Assembly (NCBI RefSeq): GCF_024343575.1 | Contig: NZ_RJUA01000010.1 | Location: 1 to 64,000, forward strand | DNA length: 64,000 nucleotides | Reading direction: 5' to 3' | Source: Lacihabitans sp. LS3-19 | GTDB lineage: Bacteria; Bacteroidota; Bacteroidia; Cytophagales; Spirosomataceae | Shown here: positions 50,818 to 60,152 of the stretch, piece by piece | Layout: each line of letters starts with the position of its first letter | How positions within the stretch are numbered: the stretch's first letter is position 1 | Program-made: the position numbers and the translations under genes | Notes under the pieces: model-generated | What the model was told of the DNA's origin: nothing | Database searches by the model: none | Seen by the model: the letters and a program-made list of their open reading frames with translations, nothing else

Positions 50818-52899
50818 TTATTTCATAATAGAAATCATATCGCAAAGGATTTTCTCAGATTCTGTCATATACAAATCATCTTCTTTATCTGATTTGCCAT
50901 TAGACTTATTCATTTTTTTCACTGCTTTGCGATTGTTCTCAGTCTCTTCTTTCTCTTTTTTCCTCACTTCGTAGTTTAAAGAATACTCCTTTTTGTCTTT
51001 TTGAGCTTTATATTCATCTAAATCTTCAACCAGCTCTTTCAAACTTTCATCTGTCTTCAATCTAGTTTGAAACTTACTATCTAGCTTACCAATCAATTTG
51101 TCAGTAATAGTATTTACTACAACAAAGCTAGCCTTGTCAACTTCATCATAAGGCAAAGCTGTTGGCTGCGAACTTTCGCCCATTTCGTCAGGATCAAATG
51201 GAGAAGGCAATTCGATATCTGGCTCCACACCTTTCAACTGTGTACTATTACCTGTGATTCTGTAAAATTTCTCTGTTGTTAACTTCAGTTGTCCAAAACG
51301 CTCTTTGGTATCAAAGCCCAAACCGTTAGAGCCAACTCCAACCGCATTTTCTTTGGTATTTCTAGAAGCCTGACGAGGAGAGTTTAAGAATTGATCTAAA
51401 TCCACCAATTGTTGCACAGTACCTTTTCCATAAGATCTTTCACCAACTATAAGTCCTCTTTTATAGTCTTGAATAGCACCGGCAAAAATTTCAGAAGCCG
51501 AAGCACTAAATCTGTTTTGCAATATCATTAAAGGACCATCGTATACCAATTCTGAATCTGTATCAGACTCTACATCTACTTTGCCTCTACCCGTTCTTCT
51601 TTGAACTACCGGACCTTCCGTAATAAACAAACCAGAAAGGTTAATAGCTTCAGTCAAGGAACCACCACCATTATTTCTAAGGTCTATTAATACGCCATCT
51701 ACGCCTTTCTCTTCAAAATCTAACAAAAATTTCTTCACGTCTTTGGTAGTACTTTGAAAATCTCCTCCTTTTCGTGCATATTCAAAATCCCTGTAAAACA
51801 TTGGAATATCAATTACACCAATTTTATAAGTTTTCTTATCGTGTTTTACATCAATTATCTCACTTTGAGCAACAGCCTCTTCAAGTTTTATCTTTTCTCT
51901 AACTATTCTCAAAAGTTTAGGCTCGGAGTCTGCAGGAGCATCAGAAGGCAAAAGTTTCAATCTTACAACGGTTCCTTTTTTACCTCTAATAAGTTTAACG
52001 GCATCATCAGTAAGCCAACCAATAATATCTTGAAATTCACCATCATCGCCTTGAGCAACCGCTACGATATAATCATTCTTATTGCCTTGTCCATTTTTAT
52101 ACAATGGACCGGCCACTACTATATCTTTTATCATTACATAGTCTCCTTCGTTCATAAGAGTTGCACCAATACCCTCCAAAGACTGGCTCATTTCAATATT
52201 AAATTGAGCTGCGGTACTAGGTATCATATAAGAAGTATGAGGATCGATAACCTCAGTAAATGAATTCATAAAAGTCTGAAAAACATCTTCCGCTCTCCAC
52301 TTCAAAACTCTCGTCTCATACATGTCGTAGCGTTTGTTCAACGTAGCCAAAATAGCACTATCAGAGCTTCCACTTAACTTCAATCCTAAAGCTTGACTCA
52401 AAACGATTTTGTTCCAAACTCCATCTAATTCTTCCTGATTTGAAGCCCATTTAGCGTCATTTCTGTTAACTTGATAAGTATCGTTTGTAGTAAAATCCAT
52501 TGGCTTAGTCAAATATTCTTTGATATAAGCATGCCTTTGCTTATATTTTTGGCGATAGGCATTAAATACCTCAAATGGCCCCGTCAAATCCCCCGAAAGC
52601 ATGGCTTCATCCATCTTGAATCTGTATTTTTCAAATTCATCAATTTCGGATTTGGTAAAATAGGCTTTTGAACCGTCAACATTTTCAATAAAAGAGCTCC
52701 AAACTTTACTAGAAAGACTGTCGTCAAGTGTAAACTTTCGATAATGGTAGTTATTCAAAAACTGCGTTACAAAAGCCTGAACTTTTGATTGCGAAGCATT
52801 TGGCACTAAATCATCATAACTATACTTTGGCGAATCCGTTTGGGCATTAACAAAATACCCTGAAAAGCCGATTAAAGCAATTAAGAAACTCTTTTTCAT
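50818..52899 (-). CDS. prc: Tail-specific (carboxy-terminal processing) protease Prc/Tsp
   Basis: 693 residues from the ATG at 52899; an in-frame start ten codons upstream would bury the signal peptide KKSFLIALIGFSGYFVNAQ. It has an N-terminal Tsp domain, a PDZ domain (SLEGIGATLMNEGDYVMIKDI), the S41 catalytic core with the Ser region RFSASASEIFAGAIQDY and the Lys in GERSYGKGTVQQL, and a C-terminal helical DUF3340 region. It trims or degrades periplasmic proteins from their C-termini. The FKBP isomerase lies 37 bp upstream on the same strand, so they form a periplasmic quality-control pair. Confidence 0.94.
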   Translation of the reverse strand: MKKSFLIALIGFSGYFVNAQTDSPKYSYDDLVPNASQSKVQAFVTQFLNNYHYRKFTLDDSLSSKVWSSFIENVDGSKAYFTKSEIDEFEKYRFKMDEAMLSGDLTGPFEVFNAYRQKYKQRHAYIKEYLTKPMDFTTNDTYQVNRNDAKWASNQEELDGVWNKIVLSQALGLKLSGSSDSAILATLNKRYDMYETRVLKWRAEDVFQTFMNSFTEVIDPHTSYMIPSTAAQFNIEMSQSLEGIGATLMNEGDYVMIKDIVVAGPLYKNGQGNKNDYIVAVAQGDDGEFQDIIGWLTDDAVKLIRGKKGTVVRLKLLPSDAPADSEPKLLRIVREKIKLEEAVAQSEIIDVKHDKKTYKIGVIDIPMFYRDFEYARKGGDFQSTTKDVKKFLLDFEEKGVDGVLIDLRNNGGGSLTEAINLSGLFITEGPVVQRRTGRGKVDVESDTDSELVYDGPLMILQNRFSASASEIFAGAIQDYKRGLIVGERSYGKGTVQQLVDLDQFLNSPRQASRNTKENAVGVGSNGLGFDTKERFGQLKLTTEKFYRITGNSTQLKGVEPDIELPSPFDPDEMGESSQPTALPYDEVDKASFVVVNTITDKLIGKLDSKFQTRLKTDESLKELVEDLDEYKAQKDKKEYSLNYEVRKKEKEETENNRKAVKKMNKSNGKSDKEDDLYMTESEKILCDMISIMK

Positions 52900-52936
52900 A
52901 TTTGTATAAATTAAAAAACGCCCCAACAATAATAGG

Positions 52937-53608
52937 TCATTTTACGATTTCAATCAATTCTACATCAAAAACTAAGGCTTGATTAGGGCCAATAGACGGA
53001 GGACCTTGAGGCCCATATGCCAAATCAGATGGAATATAAAGCGTCCATTTAGAACCCACTGGCATTAATTGCAAAGCTTCAACCCATCCTTTAATAACCT
53101 GCGTAACACCAAAAGTAGCAGGCTCTCCTCTGTTTACTGAACTATCAAAAACTGTACCGTCAATAAGTGTTCCATGATAATGAACTTTAACTTTATCCGT
53201 TTCGGCTGGTTTTAGTCCCGTTCCTGCTGTTAAAACTTTATATTGCAAGCCTGAAGGAGTAGTTACTATTCCAGGCTTTGTCTTATTTGCTGTTAAGAAC
53301 GCTTCACCTTTCATTTTATTTTCATTTCCCGCTTTAGCTGCTTGACCTTGGAAATAATTTTGAATAAAACTTCCACAAGCTTCCGAGCTCATCACACTTT
53401 TATTGTTAGCAATCGCATCTTTAATAGCTTTAGCAACAATATCAGGATTTACGTTAAGTTTCTGATTACGAAGATTATCACCGACATTCACACCAATGGC
53501 ATAGCTTAGTGAATCCATTTGGGTTTTAAGGGTTTGTGCTTGTGAATTAAAAGCAGAAGTGATATAAAAAACTAAGGCAATGATTGCTACATTTGAGCTG
53601 ATTTTCAT
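52937..53608 (-). CDS. Periplasmic FKBP-type peptidyl-prolyl isomerase
   Basis: 223 residues with signal peptide (VAIIALVFYITSAFNSQAQ), an FKBP N-terminal dimerisation domain (YAIGVNVGDNLRNQ) and a C-terminal FKBP domain (VKVHYHGTLIDGTVFDSS, QVIKGWVEALQLMPVGSKWTL split here, YIPSDLAYG). It catalyses prolyl isomerisation and acts as a chaperone for exported proteins, similar to FkpA. It is upstream of prc in the same direction. Confidence 0.94.
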   Translation of the reverse strand: MKISSNVAIIALVFYITSAFNSQAQTLKTQMDSLSYAIGVNVGDNLRNQKLNVNPDIVAKAIKDAIANNKSVMSSEACGSFIQNYFQGQAAKAGNENKMKGEAFLTANKTKPGIVTTPSGLQYKVLTAGTGLKPAETDKVKVHYHGTLIDGTVFDSSVNRGEPATFGVTQVIKGWVEALQLMPVGSKWTLYIPSDLAYGPQGPPSIGPNQALVFDVELIEIVK

Positions 53609-53770
53609 AAAAATTTGATTATAAATTAAATAATTTCTGTTAAATACGTTAGAAAGACAAAAAAACGTAATAATTTTAACATTTTTAACATTAACATTAA
53701 CAAATTTTAAACCAAAAAATTTGTGGTATAGTTTTTGAATTTCCTTAGAATCATATAATAACCTAATAAA

Positions 53771-54718
53771 ATGTCATTTCTAAAAAGCATTTCTAATTCA
53801 ATTTCGTCTTTTTTTAAAGCTATCTTTAACTTTTTTGGTTCAATAATATCTGGAATTGGACGTGCCATAAAGGCCTTCTTTGACAAATTCAAAAAACCAT
53901 ATCATTCGTCTACAATGAGTTTCAGAGGCTTGTTGCATTCAATAGCAGTCACAGTTACTGCATTTGTTTTATTTTATATTTTACAACCGTTTGGCATTAA
54001 AGAGATGGCCGAAGGCGATAAAATAATGGTTATGGCCATTTCTGGTATGATTGTGTTGGCTGTAATGTTAATTTGTCAATTTGTTTTGCCATTTGTTTTG
54101 AAATCTTTTTATGACGAGCACCATTGGACCGGAACAAAACAATTGATTCAGTTTTTACTGATGTCTGTTCTTATCATCTTTGGCTTGATGTATTTTTTAA
54201 AATCAAAAAATGTTGGTGATAGCAATTTACCTATAGATGCACTAATCTACTTTGGATTTAGTGTGATTCCTTTAGCCCTATTTGTCTACATACAAGAATC
54301 AATGCACGACGCAAAATTCAAAAGAAAGGCAGAAGGATTAAACCAAGACCTAAAAACCAAAGGAGTAGTAAACTCCGAAAATCCACTTAAAATTTTAGTA
54401 TTCCAAGGAAATTCTGAAAAATTAAGTTTGATACCTAACCAATTGATTTATGTAAAATTAGGAGCTGAAGCAGCCGAGTTTTATTATCAAAATCCTTTTG
54501 GAATAGACAAAGCAGCAATGACAATTGATACTAAATTGGTTTTGGATGAATTAAAAGACCATCCACAATTTGTGAAGTTTTCGCAAGATATTATGCTTAA
54601 CTCCAACGCAATACAAAAAGTAAGTGGCACTGCCAGAGGTTATGACATCGCGATTGCTAAGGTTAATGAGATGGTTAAAGTTTCTGGAAAATTCAGAAAA
54701 AACTTAGAGAAATTGTAA
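53771..54718 (+). CDS. Membrane-anchored LytTR-domain protein
   Basis: 315 residues. An amphipathic Phe/Ser-rich N-terminus (about 1-45) precedes four membrane helices (about 55-75, 85-110, 122-142, 155-172). The cytoplasmic C-terminus is LytTR-like (about 205-305: LSLIPNQLIYVKLGAEAAEF, FVKFSQDIMLNSNAI). DNA-binding LytTR domains fused to helix bundles are common in Bacteroidota, where the membrane part may sense a signal directly. Divergent from the FKBP gene. Target genes are unknown. Confidence 0.82.
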   Translation: MSFLKSISNSISSFFKAIFNFFGSIISGIGRAIKAFFDKFKKPYHSSTMSFRGLLHSIAVTVTAFVLFYILQPFGIKEMAEGDKIMVMAISGMIVLAVMLICQFVLPFVLKSFYDEHHWTGTKQLIQFLLMSVLIIFGLMYFLKSKNVGDSNLPIDALIYFGFSVIPLALFVYIQESMHDAKFKRKAEGLNQDLKTKGVVNSENPLKILVFQGNSEKLSLIPNQLIYVKLGAEAAEFYYQNPFGIDKAAMTIDTKLVLDELKDHPQFVKFSQDIMLNSNAIQKVSGTARGYDIAIAKVNEMVKVSGKFRKNLEKL

Positions 54719-54752
54719 AATATTGTGACAATAAAATATGTAGAGTGGAAGA

Positions 54753-55604
54753 TTACTTTCGCTCTTTTTTTTCGAAAACTTTATTCTGGAAATCCTTTGG
54801 CGACATATTCTTAAAAGTCTTAAAAGTTCGACTAAAATAAGAAAGAGAATTAAAACCACATCTAAAACCTACATCAGATATAGTATTTCCTTCCGTTATC
54901 ATCATGCAAGCTTGATTTATCCTGTATTCGTTCAAAAAATCAGTAAATGATACGCCGATATTTTTTTTGAAATAATTACAAAAAGCTGGAATAGTTAGAT
55001 GACTTATCTCGGCCAAGTTTCCCGTATTAATATCTTTTTCAAAGTTTTTTTCTACAAATTCAAAAATTCTAAATAATCTATGCTGATCCTTCGACAAGTT
55101 TGATTGCTCATATTGGGTTTTATTTAGCAATATATACTCTTCACTTTCTGAAAGAATTTTCAAAATTTCTAATAATGAAATATACTTCTCGATAGCATCT
55201 TGCTCTTTTATTTTTTTAAAATGCTTTTCTAAAATTTCTTTAGTATAACCGAAAAAACTTACACCCAACACAGCTCTTTCAAACAAATCTTGAATTTTTT
55301 GAAACTCCAAACTCTCTAAAATCAATTCTTTTTTAAATTGTATTACTACTTCCTCATGCTTATCTAAGGCTCCATAACCAAAGCCCGAATGCGGCAGATT
55401 AGACCCAATCAGAACTAAATCACCAGATTCGTAATAACTTACATGGTTACCAACATGCCTGCGGCCAATTCCACCAAATACATAAACCAGCTCAATCTCA
55501 GGATGATAATGAAAATCCCAGGAAAAAACATCCGATAATACATGGTGATACAATACTCTAAAAGAGGAATTTGGATCTGGTAATATTCTTTCTAAAGGTA
55601 TCAA
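54753..55604 (-). CDS. AraC-family transcriptional regulator with cupin sensor
   Basis: 283 residues. The N-terminal cupin-like sensor carries FHYHPEIELVYVFGGIGRRH; the C-terminal pair of HTH motifs reads LAEISHLTIPAFCNYFKKN and ISDVGFRCGFNSLSYFSRTF, followed by the P-x-DF family end (MSPKDFQNKV). It is divergent from the MFS-trehalase operon with 170 bp between starts, so it very probably controls that operon in response to trehalose or a breakdown product (inference). Confidence 0.9.
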   Translation of the reverse strand: MIPLERILPDPNSSFRVLYHHVLSDVFSWDFHYHPEIELVYVFGGIGRRHVGNHVSYYESGDLVLIGSNLPHSGFGYGALDKHEEVVIQFKKELILESLEFQKIQDLFERAVLGVSFFGYTKEILEKHFKKIKEQDAIEKYISLLEILKILSESEEYILLNKTQYEQSNLSKDQHRLFRIFEFVEKNFEKDINTGNLAEISHLTIPAFCNYFKKNIGVSFTDFLNEYRINQACMMITEGNTISDVGFRCGFNSLSYFSRTFKTFKNMSPKDFQNKVFEKKERK

Positions 55605-55774
55605 ATTTAAAAAATATTAATACAGTACAAATATTAAATAATTTCAGGATAATTTATATGTTTATTTTGTTATTTATTTGCATTAAATAATTTTACTTTC
55701 AAAGAATTAACCTATGATGAATATTAGAGCGAACTTTTTAAGTTCGCTTTATTTTTATCCTAATCCCTAGAAAA

Positions 55775-56998
55775 ATGAACAATTGGAAATTAAAAGTCTC
55801 TCTTTTCTTAAACTATTTTGTGTTTGCCATTCTATTGAATAGTGTCGGAATAGTTATATCCAAATCCATCAATGTTTATAAAGTCACAGAAAGTAGTGCA
55901 TCTATTTTAGAAGCCTTTAAGGACTTACCTATCGCCATTGTATCGCTACTCATTGCTTCATTCCTTCCTAGACTTGGCTATAAAAAAGCTATGTTAATTG
56001 GTTTAGGAATAGTTTTCTTTGGCTGCCTGGGCATGTATTTTGGCAATACTTTTTTGAGTGCTGAACTATTGTTTTTGAGCATAGGCGTTAGTTTTGCCTT
56101 AATCAAACTTTCTGTTTATAGTTTAATTGGTGAGATAACGAATTCACCAAAAGAGCATACTTCGTTAATGAGCTCGATTGAAGGATTTTTTATGGTTGGT
56201 ATAGCAAGTGCTTATTTCCTTTTCCCATTTTTCTACAGCGATTCAGACATCAACAATTGGCTTAATGTTTACTTAGTTTTATGTTTGATGATATTCATCT
56301 CTTTTCTTTTTCTATTATTTTCTAAAATTGAAATTGAAACAAGTGCTTCAAACTCCAGCTTGATGGATGATCTAAAAGAATCTTTTAAACTGATCATTCT
56401 GCCTCTGGTTTTGGTATTTGTTGCTTCAGCTTTCTTTTTTGTAATGATAGAGCAAGGTATAATGACCTGGTTGCCAAGGTTCAATCAAAAAATATTTTCG
56501 TTTTCAGAAAAACTAAGTGTGCAAATGGCCTCTATTTTGGCAATCTCACTAGCCGCAGGCCGTTTTTTAGCAGGTTGGTTTGCAAAAAAAATCTCATGGG
56601 TTTACATCGTAATTATTTGCTCATTGGCTTCTATATTGATTTTGTTTATAGTGCTTCCTAAACTCGCAACTACGGGAGAGGTTACAATGATAAATTCACT
56701 TTCGGATGTACCTTTTCTTGGCTTCGTTTTACCATTAATTGGGCTATTTATAGCACCTATTTATCCTTTGCTAAACTCTGCAGTATTAAGTAGCTTGCCC
56801 AAAAAACTTCATTCTCCAATGTCAGGCTTAATCATCATTTTCTCCGCTTTAGGTGGCACTCTAGGCTCTAGGATAGTTGGGACGCTTTTTGAGTCAATGG
56901 GAGGTGTAAATGCATTTTATTTCTTATTTATCCCAATTGTGCTATTGATAATTTTTGTTTTGAGAATACAAGCAATAATCAAAAAACAAACAATTTAA
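55775..56998 (+). CDS. MFS transporter, probably for trehalose
   Basis: 407 residues with about 12 membrane helices in the major-facilitator arrangement. SASILEAFKDLPIAIVSLLI lies early, FLPRLGYKKAMLIG is the loop 2-3 motif, and AAGRFLAGWFAKK the loop 8-9 counterpart. Similar transporters in Bacteroidota carry sugars by proton symport. The trehalase gene follows after 13 bp, so trehalose import is the best guess. The sequence itself does not fix the substrate. Confidence 0.88.
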   Translation: MNNWKLKVSLFLNYFVFAILLNSVGIVISKSINVYKVTESSASILEAFKDLPIAIVSLLIASFLPRLGYKKAMLIGLGIVFFGCLGMYFGNTFLSAELLFLSIGVSFALIKLSVYSLIGEITNSPKEHTSLMSSIEGFFMVGIASAYFLFPFFYSDSDINNWLNVYLVLCLMIFISFLFLLFSKIEIETSASNSSLMDDLKESFKLIILPLVLVFVASAFFFVMIEQGIMTWLPRFNQKIFSFSEKLSVQMASILAISLAAGRFLAGWFAKKISWVYIVIICSLASILILFIVLPKLATTGEVTMINSLSDVPFLGFVLPLIGLFIAPIYPLLNSAVLSSLPKKLHSPMSGLIIIFSALGGTLGSRIVGTLFESMGGVNAFYFLFIPIVLLIIFVLRIQAIIKKQTI

Positions 56999-57011
56999 AA
57001 AGTCACAAAAA

Positions 57012-58451
57012 ATGGAAACTATAGTAGAGCAAAAAGAGCTTTTTGCGGCAGTACAGATGTCAGGTATATTTGAAGATTCTAAGACTTTCCCTGACATGAT
57101 AGGCAAAAAAAACATTGTACAGATTGCCCAAGAATTTAAAAAACAAAAAGTAAAAACTGATTTTAGCCTTAAAAAATTCGTTTTGGATAACTTTGAATAT
57201 GTTGAAAACGGAGCACAGGACTTTGAGGTGTTTAAGGAAAAGGATCCACAGCAACACATTACAGAATTATGGGATTTTTTAACAAAAAAAACTAAATCTA
57301 CAGACGCCAATTCTACTTATATTCCTTTGCCAAACAGTTTTATTGTACCTGGAGGCAGGTTTCAAGAAGTGTATTATTGGGATAGTTATTTCACTATGCT
57401 AGGTCTAATAATTTCCAAAAAATATAGTTTAGTTGAAAACATAATTGACAACTTTGCTTATTTAATAGATACTTTTGGATTTATTCCAAATGGCAACAGA
57501 ACTTATTTTCTAAGCAGATCTCAACCACCGTTTTTCTGTTTGATGGTAGATTTGCTAAACACTTTTGAATTTACCAAAAAACCGGAATTTTATTTACCTC
57601 AATTGGTTAAAGAATATGATTTTTGGATGAAAAACAGGGCAGTAAAAATGCCGGATGGTGAAATGTTAAACATTTACAATGACAGTTCGCCAACTCCCCG
57701 ACCTGAATCTTACATTGAGGACATAGAACTTGCAGAACATTCAACTCAATCCGAAAAATCGCTTTACCGAAATTTAAGGGCAGCTTGTGAATCAGGATGG
57801 GATTTTAGTAGCAGATGGTTTTCGGAAGAAAATAATCTTGGGAGTATTAATACCACCAAAATTATTCCAGTCGACCTAAATTGTCTATTATTTCATTTAG
57901 AAAGACGAATAGCAGAACTACATCCAACTTTGTCAAAAGTATTTCTAGCAAATGCTCAAAGAAGACAAAAGGCAATTCAGAAATATTTTTGGAATGAAAA
58001 AGAAGCGTTTTTTACAGATTACGATTTAGAAAAAAATATTCAAAGGAGTAATTTAACGCTTGCGGGCATGTTTCCTTTATTTTTTGGAATTGCTAATTCT
58101 GATCAGGCTAATTTATGTGCAAATCAAATTAAAAAAAACTTCTTAAAACCAGGAGGATTAATAACCACGACTTTAGAAAGCGGTCAACAATGGGATGCTC
58201 CAAATGGTTGGGCTCCTTTGCAATGGATTAGTTATAAAGGCTTACAAAACTACGGATTTGAGAATTTGGCGAATACAATAAAAGAAAATTGGCTAAATTT
58301 AAATGAAGCAGTATTTAAAACTGATGGTAAGTTTACAGAAAAATACAATGTAACAAATACTTCAGGTGAAACTGGAGGAGGCGAATACCCAAACCAAGAT
58401 GGTTTTGGCTGGACAAATGGCGTTTTCCTAGCATTTAAAAACGAAAATTAA
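57012..58451 (+). CDS. treF: Cytoplasmic trehalase (GH37)
   Basis: 479 residues with no signal peptide. Both trehalase signatures are present: PGGRFQEVYYWDSYFTMLGL and QWDAPNGWAPLQWISYKG. By position, catalytic acid/base candidates are D264 (CESGWDFSSRW) and E458 (GGGEYPNQDGFGWTNG). It splits imported alpha,alpha-trehalose into two glucose. The last codons overlap the convergent kdsC-like gene by 4 bp, so the two transcripts must overlap at their 3' ends. Confidence 0.95.
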   Translation: METIVEQKELFAAVQMSGIFEDSKTFPDMIGKKNIVQIAQEFKKQKVKTDFSLKKFVLDNFEYVENGAQDFEVFKEKDPQQHITELWDFLTKKTKSTDANSTYIPLPNSFIVPGGRFQEVYYWDSYFTMLGLIISKKYSLVENIIDNFAYLIDTFGFIPNGNRTYFLSRSQPPFFCLMVDLLNTFEFTKKPEFYLPQLVKEYDFWMKNRAVKMPDGEMLNIYNDSSPTPRPESYIEDIELAEHSTQSEKSLYRNLRAACESGWDFSSRWFSEENNLGSINTTKIIPVDLNCLLFHLERRIAELHPTLSKVFLANAQRRQKAIQKYFWNEKEAFFTDYDLEKNIQRSNLTLAGMFPLFFGIANSDQANLCANQIKKNFLKPGGLITTTLESGQQWDAPNGWAPLQWISYKGLQNYGFENLANTIKENWLNLNEAVFKTDGKFTEKYNVTNTSGETGGGEYPNQDGFGWTNGVFLAFKNEN

Positions 58452-58966
58452 AAAATTTTCATCCATTTGTTTTGAGCTTTCATAACGAGTTCTATTACGT
58501 CTCTCACCACACCTCTACCGCCAATAACTGGCGAAATATAATGTGAAACGAGCCTAACTTCTTCAACTGCATCTGCTGGACAACAAGCTAAAACATTAGT
58601 ATTCGACATGAGCAAATAATCAGGAATATCATCTCCAATATAAAGTATTTCTTCTTGTTTTAGATTTTTCTCGAATAAATATTTCTCAAAAATTGGAAGT
58701 TTTTGATCAGTACCTACAGAAAGGAAAATGTCTTTTATTCCCAGTCCGCCCAATCTGGTGGCTATACTTTTTTGTTTTCCTCCAGATATAACAGCCATAT
58801 TGTACCCTGATTTTATTGCAATTTGAACCGCGTAGCCATCTCTCACATTAAATATTCGCTGTACATCATCTTCACCTACTAAAAGTGTGGCATCCGTAAA
58901 AACGCCATCAACATCAAAAATAAATGTTGTGATTTTAGCTAATTTACTTTTTAATCTAATGTCCAT
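58448..58966 (-). CDS. kdsC: KdsC-like 3-deoxy-D-manno-octulosonate 8-phosphate phosphatase
   Basis: 172 residues, a capless HAD phosphatase: FDVDGVFTDATL (nucleophile Asp), VISGGKQKSI, and the Mg site LYIGDDIPDYLLM. It removes phosphate from KDO-8-phosphate for lipopolysaccharide core synthesis; close relatives act on KDN or similar sugars, so specificity is probable, not proven. Its stop overlaps the convergent trehalase stop. No other KDO genes are in the window. Confidence 0.88.
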   Translation of the reverse strand: MDIRLKSKLAKITTFIFDVDGVFTDATLLVGEDDVQRIFNVRDGYAVQIAIKSGYNMAVISGGKQKSIATRLGGLGIKDIFLSVGTDQKLPIFEKYLFEKNLKQEEILYIGDDIPDYLLMSNTNVLACCPADAVEEVRLVSHYISPVIGGRGVVRDVIELVMKAQNKWMKIF

Positions 58967-58989
58967 CCAAGTTTATTTAGCCTGCAAGA

Positions 58990-59020
58990 TAAAAAAAAAC
59001 GAGGGCAAGCCCTCGTTTTC
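58990..59020 (-). terminator. Terminator after the HhH protein gene
   Basis: On the minus strand AAAACGAGGGC, loop TT, GCCCTCGTTTTTTTTT: a long GC stem followed by nine T residues, 24 bp past the stop at 59044. Confidence 0.93.
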
Positions 59021-59043
59021 TACCATTTCAATTCTGAATTTTA

Positions 59044-59580
59044 TTAGGCTTTACCTTTATTTAATTCATCTTGCCATTTTTTTAATTCATCCCATTTGCC
59101 ATCTCTAGCCAATGCCGATTGAGCAGGCCAAGTAGTCGGATCATGCATCTGAAAACGCGACCCAGCTGCATCCAAAATTGCTTTAAGTTTTTCAGCAGTT
59201 GTATCGGCCAATTCAGCAAAAGTATAAATTCCAGCATTATTGCAAAGTTCCTCGATTTTAGGTCCGATACCTTCGACAATTTTCAAATCATCTTTTTTGC
59301 TTGCTTTTGGAGCTGCGGCCATAGCGGCAACCGGAGCAGCAACTGCAGCAACAGTAGCAGCAGCACTTCCTAAATCAACACTTGCTGATACTTTCGATTT
59401 TCTGCAGGCTTCTAACTCGCCTTCTAAGAAGTTGATTCTATCCTGTAACTCGCTTGAGTGTGATTTCAATCTGTCTCCAAGAAGTTTAGATAATAACCAC
59501 CATAGCAATAACCCAAGTAATAAGGCAAAAAGAAATATATCCCAAGGGAAACAATTGAATAAACATTTAAGATTTTCCAT
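59044..59580 (-). CDS. Membrane-anchored helix-hairpin-helix protein
   Basis: 178 residues: one membrane helix (about 12-34, FLFALLLGLLLWWLLSKLL), a short coiled coil (about 42-60), an Ala-rich linker (about 65-92), and a soluble C-terminal domain with a helix-hairpin-helix (DLKIVEGIGPKIEELCNNAG) and the tail motif DPTTWPAQSALARDGKWDEL. The same C-terminal module is seen in Bacteroidota beside OmpA-like genes, as here (26 bp after the OmpA gene). Its function is unknown; it might link membrane and nucleic acid or simply be a helical adaptor. Confidence 0.75.
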   Translation of the reverse strand: MENLKCLFNCFPWDIFLFALLLGLLLWWLLSKLLGDRLKSHSSELQDRINFLEGELEACRKSKVSASVDLGSAAATVAAVAAPVAAMAAAPKASKKDDLKIVEGIGPKIEELCNNAGIYTFAELADTTAEKLKAILDAAGSRFQMHDPTTWPAQSALARDGKWDELKKWQDELNKGKA

Positions 59581-59606
59581 ATATATTATAATTTGATATT
59601 TTTTTA

Positions 59607-60152
59607 TTATTTAATAAGTCTGATTGATACTCTTCTATTTTTTGCTTTATTTTCAGGAGTGTCGTTGTCTGCAATTGGCTCAGTTTCACCTTTTCCAATT
59701 ACCGTCAAAGCACCATCTGCAAATCCATCTTTAACCAAGATACCTTTAACAATACCTGCTCTTCTTTCCGAAAGAGCCAAGTTTGAAGCATCATCACCAT
59801 CGCTGTCGGTATGACCAGTAACGCTTAGTTTTTCATTTGGATTTGCTTCCAAATATTTTTTAGCAGTTGTTAACCAAGTATTAATTTCTTCAGTTCTGTT
59901 AATTGAAGATTTACCTGATTGAAAATAAACATCTAGAGGTTCAAAAAGAAGTTTTTCCTCTGGGGTTAAATTAGCCTGGGTCGTATCTTCAGCCATTACG
60001 GTATCTGGAGCAACTTCAGCAGCTATCGGCATAGCAGCCTCAATCGCTTTGGGTTGACAATCTGGGCAAGAAGATGCTCGATTGCAGTTCCAAAACCAAC
60101 TGAAAAGTAAAGACCCTAGCAAAATCAGAAGCGGAATCAAAAATCTATTCAT
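59607..60152 (-). CDS. OmpA-family peptidoglycan-binding protein
   Basis: 181 residues. An N-terminal hydrophobic segment (LIPLLILLGSLLFSWFW) is followed by a Cys cluster (CNRASSCPDC) and an acidic linker. The C-terminal OmpA domain contains YFQSGKSSINRTEEI, SVTGHTDSDGDDASNLALS, ERRAGIVKGILV and NRRVSIRLIK, so the diaminopimelate-binding Asp and Arg are kept. It tethers an envelope component to peptidoglycan. No N-terminal barrel is present. It is the first gene of a pair with the HhH protein. Confidence 0.88.
   Translation of the reverse strand: MNRFLIPLLILLGSLLFSWFWNCNRASSCPDCQPKAIEAAMPIAAEVAPDTVMAEDTTQANLTPEEKLLFEPLDVYFQSGKSSINRTEEINTWLTTAKKYLEANPNEKLSVTGHTDSDGDDASNLALSERRAGIVKGILVKDGFADGALTVIGKGETEPIADNDTPENKAKNRRVSIRLIK

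Noticed and set aside
59119-59596. Plus-strand frames opposite the HhH protein gene
   Set aside because: They are shadows of the Ala-rich linker and HhH domain on the minus strand.
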